Shown here piece after piece: positions 1-8,903 of a stretch of 60,033 bases of DNA; positions within the stretch are counted from its first letter, which is position 1; each line of letters starts with the position of its first letter. The position numbers were made by a program, and so were the translations under genes. Source of the stretch: Fimenecus sp963624605. GTDB taxonomy: Bacteria > Bacillota > Clostridia > Oscillospirales > Acutalibacteraceae. Location: the NCBI GenBank assembly GCA_963624605.1, contig CAVFQD010000004.1, positions 1 through 60,033 of the forward strand, given 5' to 3'. The notes beneath the pieces are model-generated. The model was not told the origin of the DNA. It saw only the letters and a program-made list of their open reading frames with translations, and did no database searches.

Positions 1-247
1 CTAATCTGTATACCATGTCCTTACACACTTTGTATACTATCTTACTCTTGACACAAGCCCCCGCCCTACGCTGTGCGATATATTTTTCAAGTTATGCTGT
101 CCGTTTTTATTATACAACTTTCAATTTTTTATTTTTCATTCTTCATTATTCATTTGCCCGCAAGGGCTGTCCCCTACACCTCCTGTAAATTCAAAAACTC
201 CTTGGAAATTTTATATTCCCTTGCCCTGCATTAAAGCAATTAAACTG
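1..247. other. Intergenic region with degenerate repeat remnants
   Basis: No gene is seen here. The stretch is AT-rich and holds fragments that recur elsewhere in the window: GCAAGCCCCCGCCCTAC-like text near 52-70 (again near 3985-4000) and a GGGCTGTCCCCTAC piece near 165-178 (compare 37210-37223 and 36899-36913). An AT-rich run near 120-155 precedes the second piece. These look like decayed copies of a short intergenic repeat family. Function unknown. Confidence 0.5.
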
Positions 248-276
248 TTGATATATTCCGAAAAGAATGGTAAAAT
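248..276 (+). promoter_or_regulatory. metG promoter
   Basis: TTGATA at 248-253 and TAAAAT at 271-276 are separated by exactly 17 bp, with an extended -10 (TGG). Transcription would start near 283. That leaves a leader of about 30 nt, too short for a T-box, and rules out the upstream in-frame start at 267 as the main one. Prediction by inspection only. Confidence 0.7.
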
Positions 277-314
277 ATATAAGTTGTAAAAAATTTACGA
301 AAGGAAGTAATAAA

Positions 315-2264
315 ATGAGCGATAAAGGAAAGTTTTACATCACAACCGCAATCGCCTACACATCAAGAAAGCCGCATATCGGCAATTCTTACGAAATCGT
401 TTTGACCGACGCCATTGCGAGGTACAAACGAATGCTCGGTTACGATGTGTTCTTCCTGACTGGTACCGACGAGCACGGACAGAAGATTGAAGAATATGCG
501 AAAGAGGCGGGGGTTACTCCCAAGCAGTATGTCGATAAGGTAGCGGGCGAAATCCGTGAAATCTGCGACAGCCTCAATACGACTTATGATAAATTCATCA
601 GAACCACCGACGACTATCACGAAAAAGCGGTTCAGAAAATTTTCAAAAAGCTTTATGATCAGGGGGACATCTACAAGAGCGAGTACGAGGGAATGTACTG
701 CACTCCCTGCGAGAGCTTCTGGACGGAAAGCCAGCTTGACGAAAACGGCTGCTGCCCCGACTGCCACAGAGAGGTCAAAAAAGCGAAGGAGGAGGCATAT
801 TTCCTCAAGCTTTCAAAATATCAGAAGCAGCTTGAAGAGTATATTGAGTCAAATGAGAATTTCATCTACCCCGAGTCGAGAAAAAACGAAATGCTCAACA
901 ACTTTATCCGTCCCGGACTTCAGGATTTGTGCGTTTCAAGAACCTCTTTCAAATGGGGTATACCTGTCACATTTGACGACAAGCATGTTATATATGTTTG
1001 GATAGACGCACTTTCAAACTATATCACGGCTCTCGGCTATGACCCCGACGGCAGCTCCGAACAGTACAAAAAATACTGGCCTGCCGATGTTCATATTATC
1101 GGTAAGGACATTGTAAGGTTCCACACCATATATTGGCCGATTATGCTTATGGCTCTCGGCGAGCCCCTGCCCAAACAGGTTTACGGTCATCCGTGGCTTC
1201 TGTTCGGCGAGGACAAGATGTCGAAGTCAAAGGGTAATGTTATCTATGCGGAGGATTTAATCAAGGTATTCGGCGTTGACGCGGTAAGATATTATCTTCT
1301 TTCCGAAATGCCCCACGCTTCCGACGGCTCAATAACCTACGAAACGCTTATTGAGCGCTACAACTCTGACCTTGCCAACACAATAGGCAACCTTGTGAAC
1401 CGTACAATCGCTATGCAGAAAAAGTATTTCGACGGCGTAATTCAGCCGAACGATACCGCAGAGCCGCTTGACGATGAGGTTAAGTCCCTCGCCGTCAAAA
1501 CCCTTTCGGATGTTGACAAGTGCTTCAACGAGTATAAAATTGCCGACAGCATTGAGTGTATTCTCACTCTTGCAAGGCGCCTTAACAAGTATATCGACGA
1601 GACTATGCCGTGGGCTCTCGCAAAGGACGAAAGCAAAAAGGCAAGGCTCGGCGCAGTGCTTTACAATCTTCTTGAAGGTATCCGTTACCTTGCGATTTTG
1701 TTAAAGCCCTATATGCCCGATACCTCAAAGGAAATCCTTGCTCAGCTCAATACGGATGTTACCGATTACGATTCTCTTCTTACCTTCGGCGGACTTAAAG
1801 TCGGCGAAGCCGTCGGCGAACCGAAAGTCCTTTTCTCAAGAATAGACGCGGAAAAGCTTATTGCGGAGCTTGTTGCAAAGCAGGAAGAACAGCAGAAAGC
1901 CGAAAAGCAGACTATCGAGGAAATAAAGGGCGTTGCGAAGATAGGAATTGAGGATTTCGCAAAGGTCGAGCTTAAGGTTGCAGAGATTACGGCTTGCGAG
2001 CCTGTAAAGAGAGCTAAAAAGCTCCTCAAGCTCACTCTTGACGACGGAAGCGGAACAGACAGAACGGTTGCAAGCGGAATTGCCAAGTGGTATTCCCCCG
2101 ACTACCTTGTCGGCAAAAAAGTAATTGTCGTTTCAAACCTTAAATCGGCTACGCTTTGCGGAGTTGAAAGTCAGGGCATGATTCTTGCTGCGGACGCAGG
2201 CGAGGACGATGTAAAGGTCGTTTTTATTGACCCGTCCGTTCCCAACGGCTCAAAGATAAGATAA
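315..2264 (+). CDS. metG: Methionyl-tRNA synthetase
   Basis: Charges tRNA-Met with methionine in the cytoplasm. The ATG at 315 is chosen because AAAGGAAG lies about 7 nt upstream and the predicted transcript starts near 283; this gives 649 residues. The class I catalytic core begins with a HIGH-type motif that reads HIGN (KPHIGNSYE) and ends with a standard KMSKS loop (DKMSKSKGN). Four cysteines around residues 140-165 (CTPC and CCPDC) form the zinc knuckle. The C-terminal roughly 105 residues, from IGIEDFAKVELKVAEI, are the OB-fold tRNA-binding domain found in many bacterial dimeric MetRS. The stop overlaps the tatD start by one base, so the two are translationally coupled, a common Firmicutes pairing. 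Family assignment is secure. Confidence 0.97.
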   Translation: MSDKGKFYITTAIAYTSRKPHIGNSYEIVLTDAIARYKRMLGYDVFFLTGTDEHGQKIEEYAKEAGVTPKQYVDKVAGEIREICDSLNTTYDKFIRTTDDYHEKAVQKIFKKLYDQGDIYKSEYEGMYCTPCESFWTESQLDENGCCPDCHREVKKAKEEAYFLKLSKYQKQLEEYIESNENFIYPESRKNEMLNNFIRPGLQDLCVSRTSFKWGIPVTFDDKHVIYVWIDALSNYITALGYDPDGSSEQYKKYWPADVHIIGKDIVRFHTIYWPIMLMALGEPLPKQVYGHPWLLFGEDKMSKSKGNVIYAEDLIKVFGVDAVRYYLLSEMPHASDGSITYETLIERYNSDLANTIGNLVNRTIAMQKKYFDGVIQPNDTAEPLDDEVKSLAVKTLSDVDKCFNEYKIADSIECILTLARRLNKYIDETMPWALAKDESKKARLGAVLYNLLEGIRYLAILLKPYMPDTSKEILAQLNTDVTDYDSLLTFGGLKVGEAVGEPKVLFSRIDAEKLIAELVAKQEEQQKAEKQTIEEIKGVAKIGIEDFAKVELKVAEITACEPVKRAKKLLKLTLDDGSGTDRTVASGIAKWYSPDYLVGKKVIVVSNLKSATLCGVESQGMILAADAGEDDVKVVFIDPSVPNGSKIR

Positions 2265-3031
2265 TGTACAAAAATATTTTTGACACACACGCACACTATG
2301 ACGATGAAGCCTTTCAGGACAACCTTGAAGGGCTTTTGTCCGCTTTTTCCGAGGGCGGAATAAGCGGCGTTGTCTCCTGCGGCGTAAATGAGGAAAGCTC
2401 AAAAAGGAACATTGAGCTTGCACACAAATACGGGTTCATCTATGCTGCTGTCGGCTATCACGGTCTCAACACCGAGGATTTGACCGATAATTATCTTGAA
2501 GCAATAAAAGCGCTTGCGCAGGATGAAAAAGTCGTCGCCATAGGCGAAATCGGGCTTGATTATCACTATGAAAAAGAGACAAAAGATTTGCAGATAAAGA
2601 TATTCCGTGAGCAGATAAAGCTTGCCAATGAGCTTAATTTGCCCGTTATCGTCCACGACAGAGAGGCGCACGAGGACACGCTTAATATTCTCAAAGAGCT
2701 AAAGCCAAAAGGCGTTTTGCATTGCTTTACGGGAAGCGTCGAGACGGCAAGAGAGATTCTAAAGCTGGGTATGTATATAGGTCTCGGCGGAGCGGTAACC
2801 TTCAAAAATGCCGTAAAGCCCGTTGAGGTTGCCAAAATCGTCCCCGAGGAAAGGCTTGTGCTCGAAACGGACGCCCCGTATATGTCGCCCGTTCCGTTCA
2901 GAGGCAAGCGTTGCACCTCGCTTTTAATCCCATATACCGCACAAAAAATCGCAGATGTACGAAACACCGATGTTCAAGCCCTGCTTGACGCAACCGACAG
3001 AAACGCAAGGGACTTGTTCAATATCAAATAA
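2264..3031 (+). CDS. tatD: TatD family metal-dependent hydrolase/DNase
   Basis: A 255-residue TIM-barrel metallohydrolase of the TatD/YabD family, whose members act as Mg2+-dependent nucleases in DNA repair and turnover. Visible metal-site motifs in order: DTHAHYDD at the N-terminus (HxH), GEIGLDYH (Glu), VIVHDREAHEDT (His), LHCFTGS (His) and LETDAPYMSP (Asp). Length is typical. The ATG overlaps the metG stop (TAATG), so it is read on the same mRNA; the metG-tatD pairing is conserved in Firmicutes. The exact physiological substrate cannot be read from sequence. Confidence 0.94.
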   Translation: MYKNIFDTHAHYDDEAFQDNLEGLLSAFSEGGISGVVSCGVNEESSKRNIELAHKYGFIYAAVGYHGLNTEDLTDNYLEAIKALAQDEKVVAIGEIGLDYHYEKETKDLQIKIFREQIKLANELNLPVIVHDREAHEDTLNILKELKPKGVLHCFTGSVETAREILKLGMYIGLGGAVTFKNAVKPVEVAKIVPEERLVLETDAPYMSPVPFRGKRCTSLLIPYTAQKIADVRNTDVQALLDATDRNARDLFNIK

Positions 3032-3038
3032 ATTTAAG

Positions 3039-3075
3039 TCCGACGGAAAGTAAAATTTTCGTCGGATATTTTTTA
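3039..3075 (+). terminator. Rho-independent terminator after metG-tatD
   Basis: TCCGACGGAAA pairs with TTTTCGTCGGA across a short AT loop, followed by a T-run (ATATTTTTTAT). It lies 8 nt after the tatD stop and closes the metG-tatD transcript. Confidence 0.85.
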
Positions 3076-3085
3076 TAAAAAAACC

Positions 3086-3116
3086 TTGACCTAAAGTCAG
3101 GTTTATGTATTATAAT
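3086..3116 (+). promoter_or_regulatory. Flavodoxin promoter with 19-bp spacer (MerR-type geometry)
   Basis: TTGACC at 3086-3091 and a perfect TATAAT at 3111-3116 are 19 bp apart, two more than optimal. Long spacers of this size are characteristic of MerR-family activated promoters. AACCTTGAC...GTCAGGTT around the -35 forms an imperfect dyad that could be an operator. No merR-like gene is present in the window, so the regulator is unknown. Confidence 0.45.
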
Positions 3117-3157
3117 CTGAATTGTAAAACAATTATAATATGTAAAGGAGAATAATT

Positions 3158-3658
3158 ATGAAAAAGCTGTTGATTGTTTATTATTCACAGACGAACGGCA
3201 ACACGAAGCGCATTGCCGAAATGCTTCAAAACGAAACGGGCGGAGATATTTTCCGAATAGACACCGCCGTCCCCTATTCGGGCAGTTACAACGATGTTGT
3301 AGACCAAGGGCAGGATGAGGTAAACAGAAAATACGAGCCGAAGCTGAAGCCCGTGGAATTCAATGTCGCGGACTATGACATTATCGCCGTCGGAACTCCG
3401 ACATGGTGGTACACAATGGCGCCTGCGGTATTAACTTTTCTGCACGCAAACGATTTTTCGGGAAAGACCGTTGTTCCGTTTATGACAAACGGCGGCTGGC
3501 CGGGTCATGTTATAAAGGATATGAAAAACGCCTGCCACGGTGCAAAATTCGCCCTCGATATGCAGGTGTGCTTTGACTCAACGGGCGGCGCACACCTCAA
3601 AACACCCGAAAATGAAATCATTACTTGGGCAAAGAATGTTAAAGAATTGTTGAAATAA
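3158..3658 (+). CDS. Flavodoxin (Flavodoxin_4-like)
   Basis: A 166-residue single-domain flavodoxin, predicted to carry FMN as a cytoplasmic low-potential electron carrier. The N-terminal strand and phosphate loop (IVYYSQTNGNTKRIA) is the FMN-phosphate site, and GTPTWWYTMAPAV supplies an aromatic shield for the isoalloxazine ring. The TPTWWxxxAPxVxTFL pattern is typical of the flavodoxin_4 group found beside aldo/keto reductases rather than of electron-transfer FldA proteins. A ribosome site AAAGGAG precedes the ATG by 9 nt. It is monocistronic, with its own unusual promoter upstream. Redox partner unknown. Confidence 0.9.
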   Translation: MKKLLIVYYSQTNGNTKRIAEMLQNETGGDIFRIDTAVPYSGSYNDVVDQGQDEVNRKYEPKLKPVEFNVADYDIIAVGTPTWWYTMAPAVLTFLHANDFSGKTVVPFMTNGGWPGHVIKDMKNACHGAKFALDMQVCFDSTGGAHLKTPENEIITWAKNVKELLK

Positions 3659-4128
3659 GGTGTATGTATTGCTTTTGCCGAAAATCTATTTCCGCTAAGA
3701 ACAAAGCACTCACAAACTTACGGAAAATCATATCAAATTCGATTAGTGTTTACGCCCATCATAGAGGGGGCTGGCATTTTTTTCGCAGAAAAAATGACTG
3801 GGGGAGTTTTCACAAGGTCTGATGAAATCTTTTTTCACTCCTTCAGTCTCGCTACGCTCGACAGCTCCTGACGGGAGCCCGTCCCTTTTGTCACTTCGTG
3901 ACATTTTCCCACACTGTGGGACATAACCCTCTGAGATGGAGCGGAACTTCTCGGATAATTTCATAAAAAAATAGCGGCAGGAGCAAGCCCCCGCCCTACC
4001 GCGTCGCCATTACCGACTTTTCAGATTTACGGACAGGGACAAGCCCTATCCCTACGAATCTAATATACAATTTCACGCCCCGAACGGAAAATTTCCGTTC
4101 GGGGCGTGAGTTTACTCTGTATTAAATG
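3659..4128. repeat. 470-bp intergenic region of palindromic repeat remnants
   Basis: No credible gene. Several palindromes are visible: TGTCACTTCGTGACA at 3889-3903, CCCACACTGTGGG at 3908-3920, and an AGTC...GACAGCTCC block near 3844-3868 that matches the CAGTC...GACAGCTCCC block at 37147-37175. The pieces near 3985-4000 and 4031-4056 (GCAAGCCCCCGCCCTAC; GGGACAAGCCCTATCCCTAC) match the family at the window start and at 36899-36913. I read this as a mosaic of decayed short intergenic repeats. An open frame across 3743-3964 on the minus strand is a by-product. Confidence 0.55.
4074..4108 (-). terminator. Long perfect hairpin downstream of ileS
   Basis: A 17-bp perfect stem (CACGCCCCGAACGGAAA and its complement) with a one-base loop lies 20 nt past the ileS stop. 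Neither strand has a strong T-run after it, so it may be a terminator, an mRNA-stabilising 3' end, or both. Confidence 0.6.
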
Positions 4129-7100
4129 TTAAGCTTTTTTAATGTCAACCGCTACCTTGTGGTCGTCAATCTTGAACTCGTTTGCGCCGCCGTCAGCAAA
4201 GGTAAGGCTGTCGCAAAGAAGCTCCGACTTGATGAAGTCAACATTGCGTGTGATTACATCCGTGATATACTCGTCCGAAGAAACCGTGATTTCAATATGG
4301 TCGGTTACCTCGAAGCCGCTCGACTTACGAAGATTCTGAACCTTTGAAATAAACTCTCTGACAGAGCCTCTCTCAATAAGAGAGTCATTGAGCATCGTGT
4401 TGAGAATTACCGTTACGCCGTAATTTGTCTCCGCAATGTAGCCCTCTTTCGCCTTTTCGGTAACAAGAAGGTCGTCCATTGTAAGCTCAATCTCTGCGCC
4501 GTCAATTTCCGTTTTATAAACGCCGTCAGCCTTGATGGTGTTTATAATCTCGGTATTTCTTTCAACATTGAAATACTCGCCGATAGCCTTCAAATGTCTG
4601 CCGTATTTCGGTCCGAGAGTTTTAAGCTGAGGCTTGATTTCATAGCAGATAAGGCTCTGTGTGTCAAAGTCTGTAAGGACCTCGTCAACATTCAGCTCTT
4701 CCGCAATGGTGTTGAGCTCTTCGTCTTTAAGCTTAATGCCGTTGTCAATCTTGACAATGCACTGGCTCAACGGCTGACGGTTACGGATATGAACAAGCTC
4801 ACGGAGCTTTCTGCCGATTTCAACCGCCTTATAGGAAACCTCCATCTGCTGTTCAAGCTCGGGGTTGTCCCAATCGGCTCTGTACTGCGGGAACGAAGCG
4901 AGATGAACGCTTTCGGGTGCGTCGGGGAAATATCTTGTAACAAGTCCCTGATACATAGTCTCCGCAACGAACGGAGTTACGGGTGCAACAACTCTTGTAA
5001 GGGTGTCAAGAACAGTATAAAGGGTCATATATGCCGCAATCTTGTCCTCGGTAAGCTCCGAATTGAAGAAACGGCGGCGGTTACGCCTGATATACCAGTT
5101 TGAAAGCTCGTCAATAAAGCTTTCCATTGCTCTTGTAGCCTCGAAAATATGATATGAATCAAACTCGTGAGTAACCTTTTTAACAAGCGAATTTACTCTT
5201 GAAAGCACCCATTCGTCGATTGAACGAAGCTTGCAGTCGTCAATATTGTATTTGCTCGGGTCAAAGCCGTCAATCTCGCTGTAAAGCGAATAGAAATAGA
5301 CGGAAGCCCACATTGTACCGATAAATCTGTTCTGGAACTGTGCAAGCGTCTGCTTGTTAAACGAGGTGGAAATCCACGGAGCGTTCGCAATGCAGAAATA
5401 AAGTCTTGTAGCGTCAGAACCGAATTCGTCAAGCACCTCCCACGGGTCGACGACATTGCCGATATGCTTCGACATCTTGATGCCGTTTTCGTCGTTTACA
5501 AGTCCGAGAGCGATACAGTTCTTGTACGGCGATTTGCCGAAAATTGCGGTTGAAAGCGCCTGCAAAGCATAGAACCAACCTCTTGACTGGTCGCTGCCCT
5601 CACTGATGAAATCAGCCGGGAACTGCTGCTTGAAAATATTCTGATTTTCAAACGGATAATGGTGCTGTGCGTAAGGCATTGAGCCCGAGTCAATCCAGCA
5701 GTCGCAAACCTCGGGAGTACGGTGCATTGTGTGTCCGCACTCGGGGCAGGTCATTGTAAGACGGTCAACCATCGGCTTGTGAAGGTCGATGTCGGGGTCT
5801 GCGCCCGTTAGCTCAACAAGCTCCGCAACTGAGCCGACAACATGCTTATGGCCGCACTCCTCGCACACCCAAATTGGGAGCGGAGTACCCCAATATCTGT
5901 CTCTCGAAACAGCCCAGTCGATAACATTGGAAACGAAGTTACCCATTCTGCCCTCTTTGAAGTTCTCGGGGAACCAGTTTACGCTTCTGTTATCGGCAAC
6001 AAGCTCATCTCGGAGTGTTGACATTGCAATGAACCATGAATCCTTTGCATAATAGATAAGCGGACTGTTACAACGCCAGCAATGGGGATAGCTGTGCTCA
6101 ATCTTTTTAACTTTAAGGATAACCTTATTGTCGATAAGCTCTTTTATAATCTCGTCGTTTGCGTCAAATACAAGCTTGCCTGCATATTTTCCGCAAATGT
6201 CGGTAAATTTACCTGCATAGTCAACCGGTTTAACACAGGGAAGGTTGTTTGCCTTGCCTACTCGTGAGTCGTCCTCACCGAAAGCGGGAGCGATATGAAC
6301 GATACCAGTACCTGCGTCAAGCGATACATAGTCGTCGGCAATTACATAGAATGCCTTTTCCTTGAACGTGCCGACAACGAAGGTGTATATCGGCTCATAT
6401 TCCTTGCCTACAAGGTCCGAGCCCTTGTACTTTTCAACGGTTTCGTAATTCTCACCGAAAAGGTCGCCTGCGAGCTCGGTTGCGATGTAATAATATTCGC
6501 CGTCAACCTTAACCTTCGAATATTCAAATTTTTCGTTTACGCAAAGCGCAACATTTGATGAAAGAGTCCAAGGAGTTGTTGTCCAAACCGCAAAGTAGGT
6601 GTTTTCCTCATCCTTGCATTTGAATCTTACGAAAACGGACTCTGTCTTGATGTTCTTATAGCCCTGTGCAACCTCGTGCGAGCTCAGAGCGGTCGAACAT
6701 CTCGGGCAATAGGGCGAAACCCTGAAGCCTTTATAGATAAGACCCTTTTTATCGAGCTCTTTCAGTCCCCACCATACAGACTCAATATAGTTGTTTGTGT
6801 ATGTGATATACGGGTGTTCAAAATCGCACCAATAGCCGACTCTTTCGGACATCTTTTCCCAAAGGTCCTTATATGTCCAAACGCTCTCACGGCATTTCTG
6901 GATAAACGGCTCTACGCCGAAAGCCTCAATGTCAGCCTTTCCGTTTGTGTGAATCTGCTTTTCAACCTCAAGCTCAACGGGAAGTCCGTGAGTGTCCCAG
7001 CCCGCTTTTCTCTCAACATGGTAGCCCTGCATGGTTTTATATCTCGGAATAACATCCTTGACAACTCTTGTAAGGACATGTCCGATATGCGGCTTACCGT

Positions 7101-7254
7101 TAGCGGTGGGAGGTCCGTCGTAAAATACATAATTCTTTGTATTTACATCATTTTTCGCAACAGCCTTTTTGAAAATATTGTTTTCTTTCCAGAAATCAAT
7201 TACTTCCTGCTCGGACTTGGCGAAATCGTAATTTCTCTCTATTTTTTTCTGCAC
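4129..7254 (-). CDS. ileS: Isoleucyl-tRNA synthetase, long (IleS2-like) type
   Basis: Charges tRNA-Ile and edits mis-activated valine. At 1041 residues it is about 100 longer than the common bacterial IleS1 and matches the eukaryote/archaea-like form. The HIGH motif reads HIGH (GKPHIGHVLTR), GWDTHGLPVELEVEK is characteristic of the long form, and the KMSKS loop reads KMSKH (GIKMSKHIGNVVDPW). The editing CP1 domain lies between them, with zinc-type CxxC pairs near PYCPRC and CEECGH/CPECGH. The C-terminus is a long anticodon-binding extension. The ATG is preceded by AAGGTG and a strong promoter at 7291-7319, so it is transcribed separately from the ribosomal operon. The IleS2 form is often naturally less sensitive to mupirocin; this is inferred from type, not shown. 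Confidence 0.96.
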   Translation of the reverse strand: MQKKIERNYDFAKSEQEVIDFWKENNIFKKAVAKNDVNTKNYVFYDGPPTANGKPHIGHVLTRVVKDVIPRYKTMQGYHVERKAGWDTHGLPVELEVEKQIHTNGKADIEAFGVEPFIQKCRESVWTYKDLWEKMSERVGYWCDFEHPYITYTNNYIESVWWGLKELDKKGLIYKGFRVSPYCPRCSTALSSHEVAQGYKNIKTESVFVRFKCKDEENTYFAVWTTTPWTLSSNVALCVNEKFEYSKVKVDGEYYYIATELAGDLFGENYETVEKYKGSDLVGKEYEPIYTFVVGTFKEKAFYVIADDYVSLDAGTGIVHIAPAFGEDDSRVGKANNLPCVKPVDYAGKFTDICGKYAGKLVFDANDEIIKELIDNKVILKVKKIEHSYPHCWRCNSPLIYYAKDSWFIAMSTLRDELVADNRSVNWFPENFKEGRMGNFVSNVIDWAVSRDRYWGTPLPIWVCEECGHKHVVGSVAELVELTGADPDIDLHKPMVDRLTMTCPECGHTMHRTPEVCDCWIDSGSMPYAQHHYPFENQNIFKQQFPADFISEGSDQSRGWFYALQALSTAIFGKSPYKNCIALGLVNDENGIKMSKHIGNVVDPWEVLDEFGSDATRLYFCIANAPWISTSFNKQTLAQFQNRFIGTMWASVYFYSLYSEIDGFDPSKYNIDDCKLRSIDEWVLSRVNSLVKKVTHEFDSYHIFEATRAMESFIDELSNWYIRRNRRRFFNSELTEDKIAAYMTLYTVLDTLTRVVAPVTPFVAETMYQGLVTRYFPDAPESVHLASFPQYRADWDNPELEQQMEVSYKAVEIGRKLRELVHIRNRQPLSQCIVKIDNGIKLKDEELNTIAEELNVDEVLTDFDTQSLICYEIKPQLKTLGPKYGRHLKAIGEYFNVERNTEIINTIKADGVYKTEIDGAEIELTMDDLLVTEKAKEGYIAETNYGVTVILNTMLNDSLIERGSVREFISKVQNLRKSSGFEVTDHIEITVSSDEYITDVITRNVDFIKSELLCDSLTFADGGANEFKIDDHKVAVDIKKA

Positions 7255-7290
7255 CTTGCGTTCACCTTCTACTATAAATATACATTGTCT

Positions 7291-7319
7291 ATTATAATTT
7301 ACAACAGTAAAAAAATCAA
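7291..7319 (-). promoter_or_regulatory. ileS promoter
   Basis: On the minus strand TTGATT (7314-7319) and a consensus TATAAT (7291-7296) are 17 bp apart. It begins 14 nt after the terminator T-run of the ribosomal operon, so ileS is an independent unit. The leader is about 30 nt and has no T-box features. Confidence 0.75.
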
Positions 7320-7332
7320 GAAGAAGTTAGAT

Positions 7333-7362
7333 AAAAAACAGCCCCGTCGCTTGACGGGGCTT
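7333..7362 (-). terminator. Terminator of the S10-spc-alpha operon
   Basis: On the minus strand AGCCCCGTC-AAGC-GACGGGGCT is followed by TGTTTTTTATC. This GC-rich stem with a T-run sits 14 nt after the rplQ stop and ends the ribosomal superoperon. Confidence 0.92.
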
Positions 7363-7376
7363 GAATAACCGTAAAA

Positions 7377-7868
7377 TTATTCAGCAGTTGCTTCTTCTTT
7401 AGCTTCTGCGGGTGCTTCAGCCTTGGGAGCTTCTTCCTTTGCGGGAGCAGCTTTCTTTGTCGAAGCAGTCTTCTTAGCAGCCTTAGCTGCTGTCTTCTTA
7501 ACCGGCTTTTCTTCTGCAACCTTGGGCTCAACAAGCTCAATGATTGCCATTTCAGCTGCGTCGCCTCTGCGTGCGCCTGTCTTTATAATGCGGGTATATC
7601 CGCCTTTAACATCCTGATACTTGGGTGCAATCTCGTCGAACAGCTTCTTAACAACGTCCTCTTTAGTAACGTATGCAAGAACCTGTCTTCTTGAGTGCAA
7701 AGAGCCCTCTTTAGCAATAGTGATCATTTTTTCAGCCATTGCACGGACTTCCTTAGCCCTTGTAACAGTTGTTTCAACTTTGCCGTTTTCAAACAGATAT
7801 GTTACCAAGCCTCTGAGCATAGCTCTGCGGTGATCGGTAGTTCTGCCGAGTTTTCTTGTACCGGGCAT
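7377..7868 (-). CDS. rplQ: 50S ribosomal protein L17
   Basis: Large-subunit protein near the polypeptide exit tunnel. Residues 1-115 are the conserved L17 fold (starts MPGTRKLGRTTDHRRAMLR, with the RGGYTRI-type stretch as KGGYTRIIKTGARRGD). The last 45 or so residues are a low-complexity Ala/Lys/Glu/Pro tail, making it 163 residues against about 120 in Bacillus. Such tails are frequent in Clostridia and probably disordered. The ribosome site AAAGGAGTG overlaps the rpoA stop codon, indicating coupling to rpoA. It is the last gene before the operon terminator. Confidence 0.97.
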   Translation of the reverse strand: MPGTRKLGRTTDHRRAMLRGLVTYLFENGKVETTVTRAKEVRAMAEKMITIAKEGSLHSRRQVLAYVTKEDVVKKLFDEIAPKYQDVKGGYTRIIKTGARRGDAAEMAIIELVEPKVAEEKPVKKTAAKAAKKTASTKKAAPAKEEAPKAEAPAEAKEEATAE

Positions 7869-7883
7869 TTAATATCACTCCTT

Positions 7884-8834
7884 TTATTCGTCGTCGTGGT
7901 GAAGAGTGAAGCCAAGTGATTCAAGCTTTGCAACAACCTCGTCAAGAGATTTTCTGCCAAGGTTTCTCACTTTCATCATATCTTCTTCTGTTTTGCTTAT
8001 CAAGTCTTCAACCGTGTTGATTCCGGCTCTCTTCAAGCAGTTAAATGAACGAACGGAAAGATCAAGTTCTTCAATCGTCATTTCGAGAGTCTTAACATTG
8101 CTGTCCTCTTTCTTGTCGATAAGGATAGGACCTGTTGCAGCCTCATCCGAAAGACCGATAAAAAGATTGAGATGCTCGTTAAGAATTTTAGCGCCGAACG
8201 AAACAGCTTCCTTAGCGGAAATAGTACCGTCGGTCCATGCTTCAAGTGTAAGCTTGTCATAGTCGGTAATCTGACCGACACGGGTATTTTCAACCGTGTA
8301 GTTTACTTTCAACACAGGTGTATAAATTGAGTCGATTGCAATAACACCGATAACAGGCTGCATCATCTGCTTATTTCTGTCAGCAGATACATATCCTCTG
8401 CCCTTGTCGGCTGTCATCTCCATAACGAGAGACGCGCCGTCCGAAAGAGTAGCGATATGATGATCGGGGTTGAGAATTTCAACATCCGAATCAGCCTTGA
8501 TGTCGCCTGCGGTAACTTCACATTTTCCGCTTGCGTCGATGTAAAGAGTCTTCGGACCCTCATCGTGCATTTTAAGGATTACGCCTTTAAGGTTAAGAAC
8601 GATTTCGGTAACATCTTCCTTAACGCCCTCAACTGTTGAGAACTCATGAAGAACGCCGTCTATCTTAACCGATGTAATCGCATAACCGGGAAGTGAAGAA
8701 AGCAATACGCGACGAAGGCTGTTACCGATCGTTGTGCCGTAGCCTCTTTCCAACGGTTCCATTACGAACTTGCCGTAAGTACCGTCTTCGGTCAAATCGA
8801 GTGCTTCAATGCTGGGCTTATCAATTCCTATCAT
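7884..8834 (-). CDS. rpoA: DNA-directed RNA polymerase subunit alpha
   Basis: Scaffolds RNA polymerase assembly. The 316-residue length is standard. The N-terminal dimerisation and beta-contact domain occupies roughly residues 1-225 (EPLERGYGTTIGNSLRRVLL is the hallmark), followed by an acidic linker (DEAATGPILIDKKEDS) and a C-terminal helix-hairpin-helix domain (LDLSVRSFNCLKRAGINTV...MMKVRNLGRKSLDEV) that binds UP elements and activators. AGGAGG precedes the ATG. It sits between rpsD and rplQ as in other Firmicutes, with a 69-nt gap to rpsD. Confidence 0.98.
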   Translation of the reverse strand: MIGIDKPSIEALDLTEDGTYGKFVMEPLERGYGTTIGNSLRRVLLSSLPGYAITSVKIDGVLHEFSTVEGVKEDVTEIVLNLKGVILKMHDEGPKTLYIDASGKCEVTAGDIKADSDVEILNPDHHIATLSDGASLVMEMTADKGRGYVSADRNKQMMQPVIGVIAIDSIYTPVLKVNYTVENTRVGQITDYDKLTLEAWTDGTISAKEAVSFGAKILNEHLNLFIGLSDEAATGPILIDKKEDSNVKTLEMTIEELDLSVRSFNCLKRAGINTVEDLISKTEEDMMKVRNLGRKSLDEVVAKLESLGFTLHHDDE

Positions 8835-8903
8835 TCAAAAGCCTCCTATATGGTCGGAAAATCCGAACCGAATAATAAATATTTTGTCTAACAGTAAACT
8901 CTA

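Noticed and set aside
267..314. Upstream extension of MetRS by 16 residues
   Set aside because: The predicted transcript starts near 283, after the first ATG, and the ribosome site fits the ATG at 315.
3743..3964. 73-residue open frame on the minus strand
   Set aside because: It runs through palindromic repeat remnants with no ribosome site and no recognisable product.
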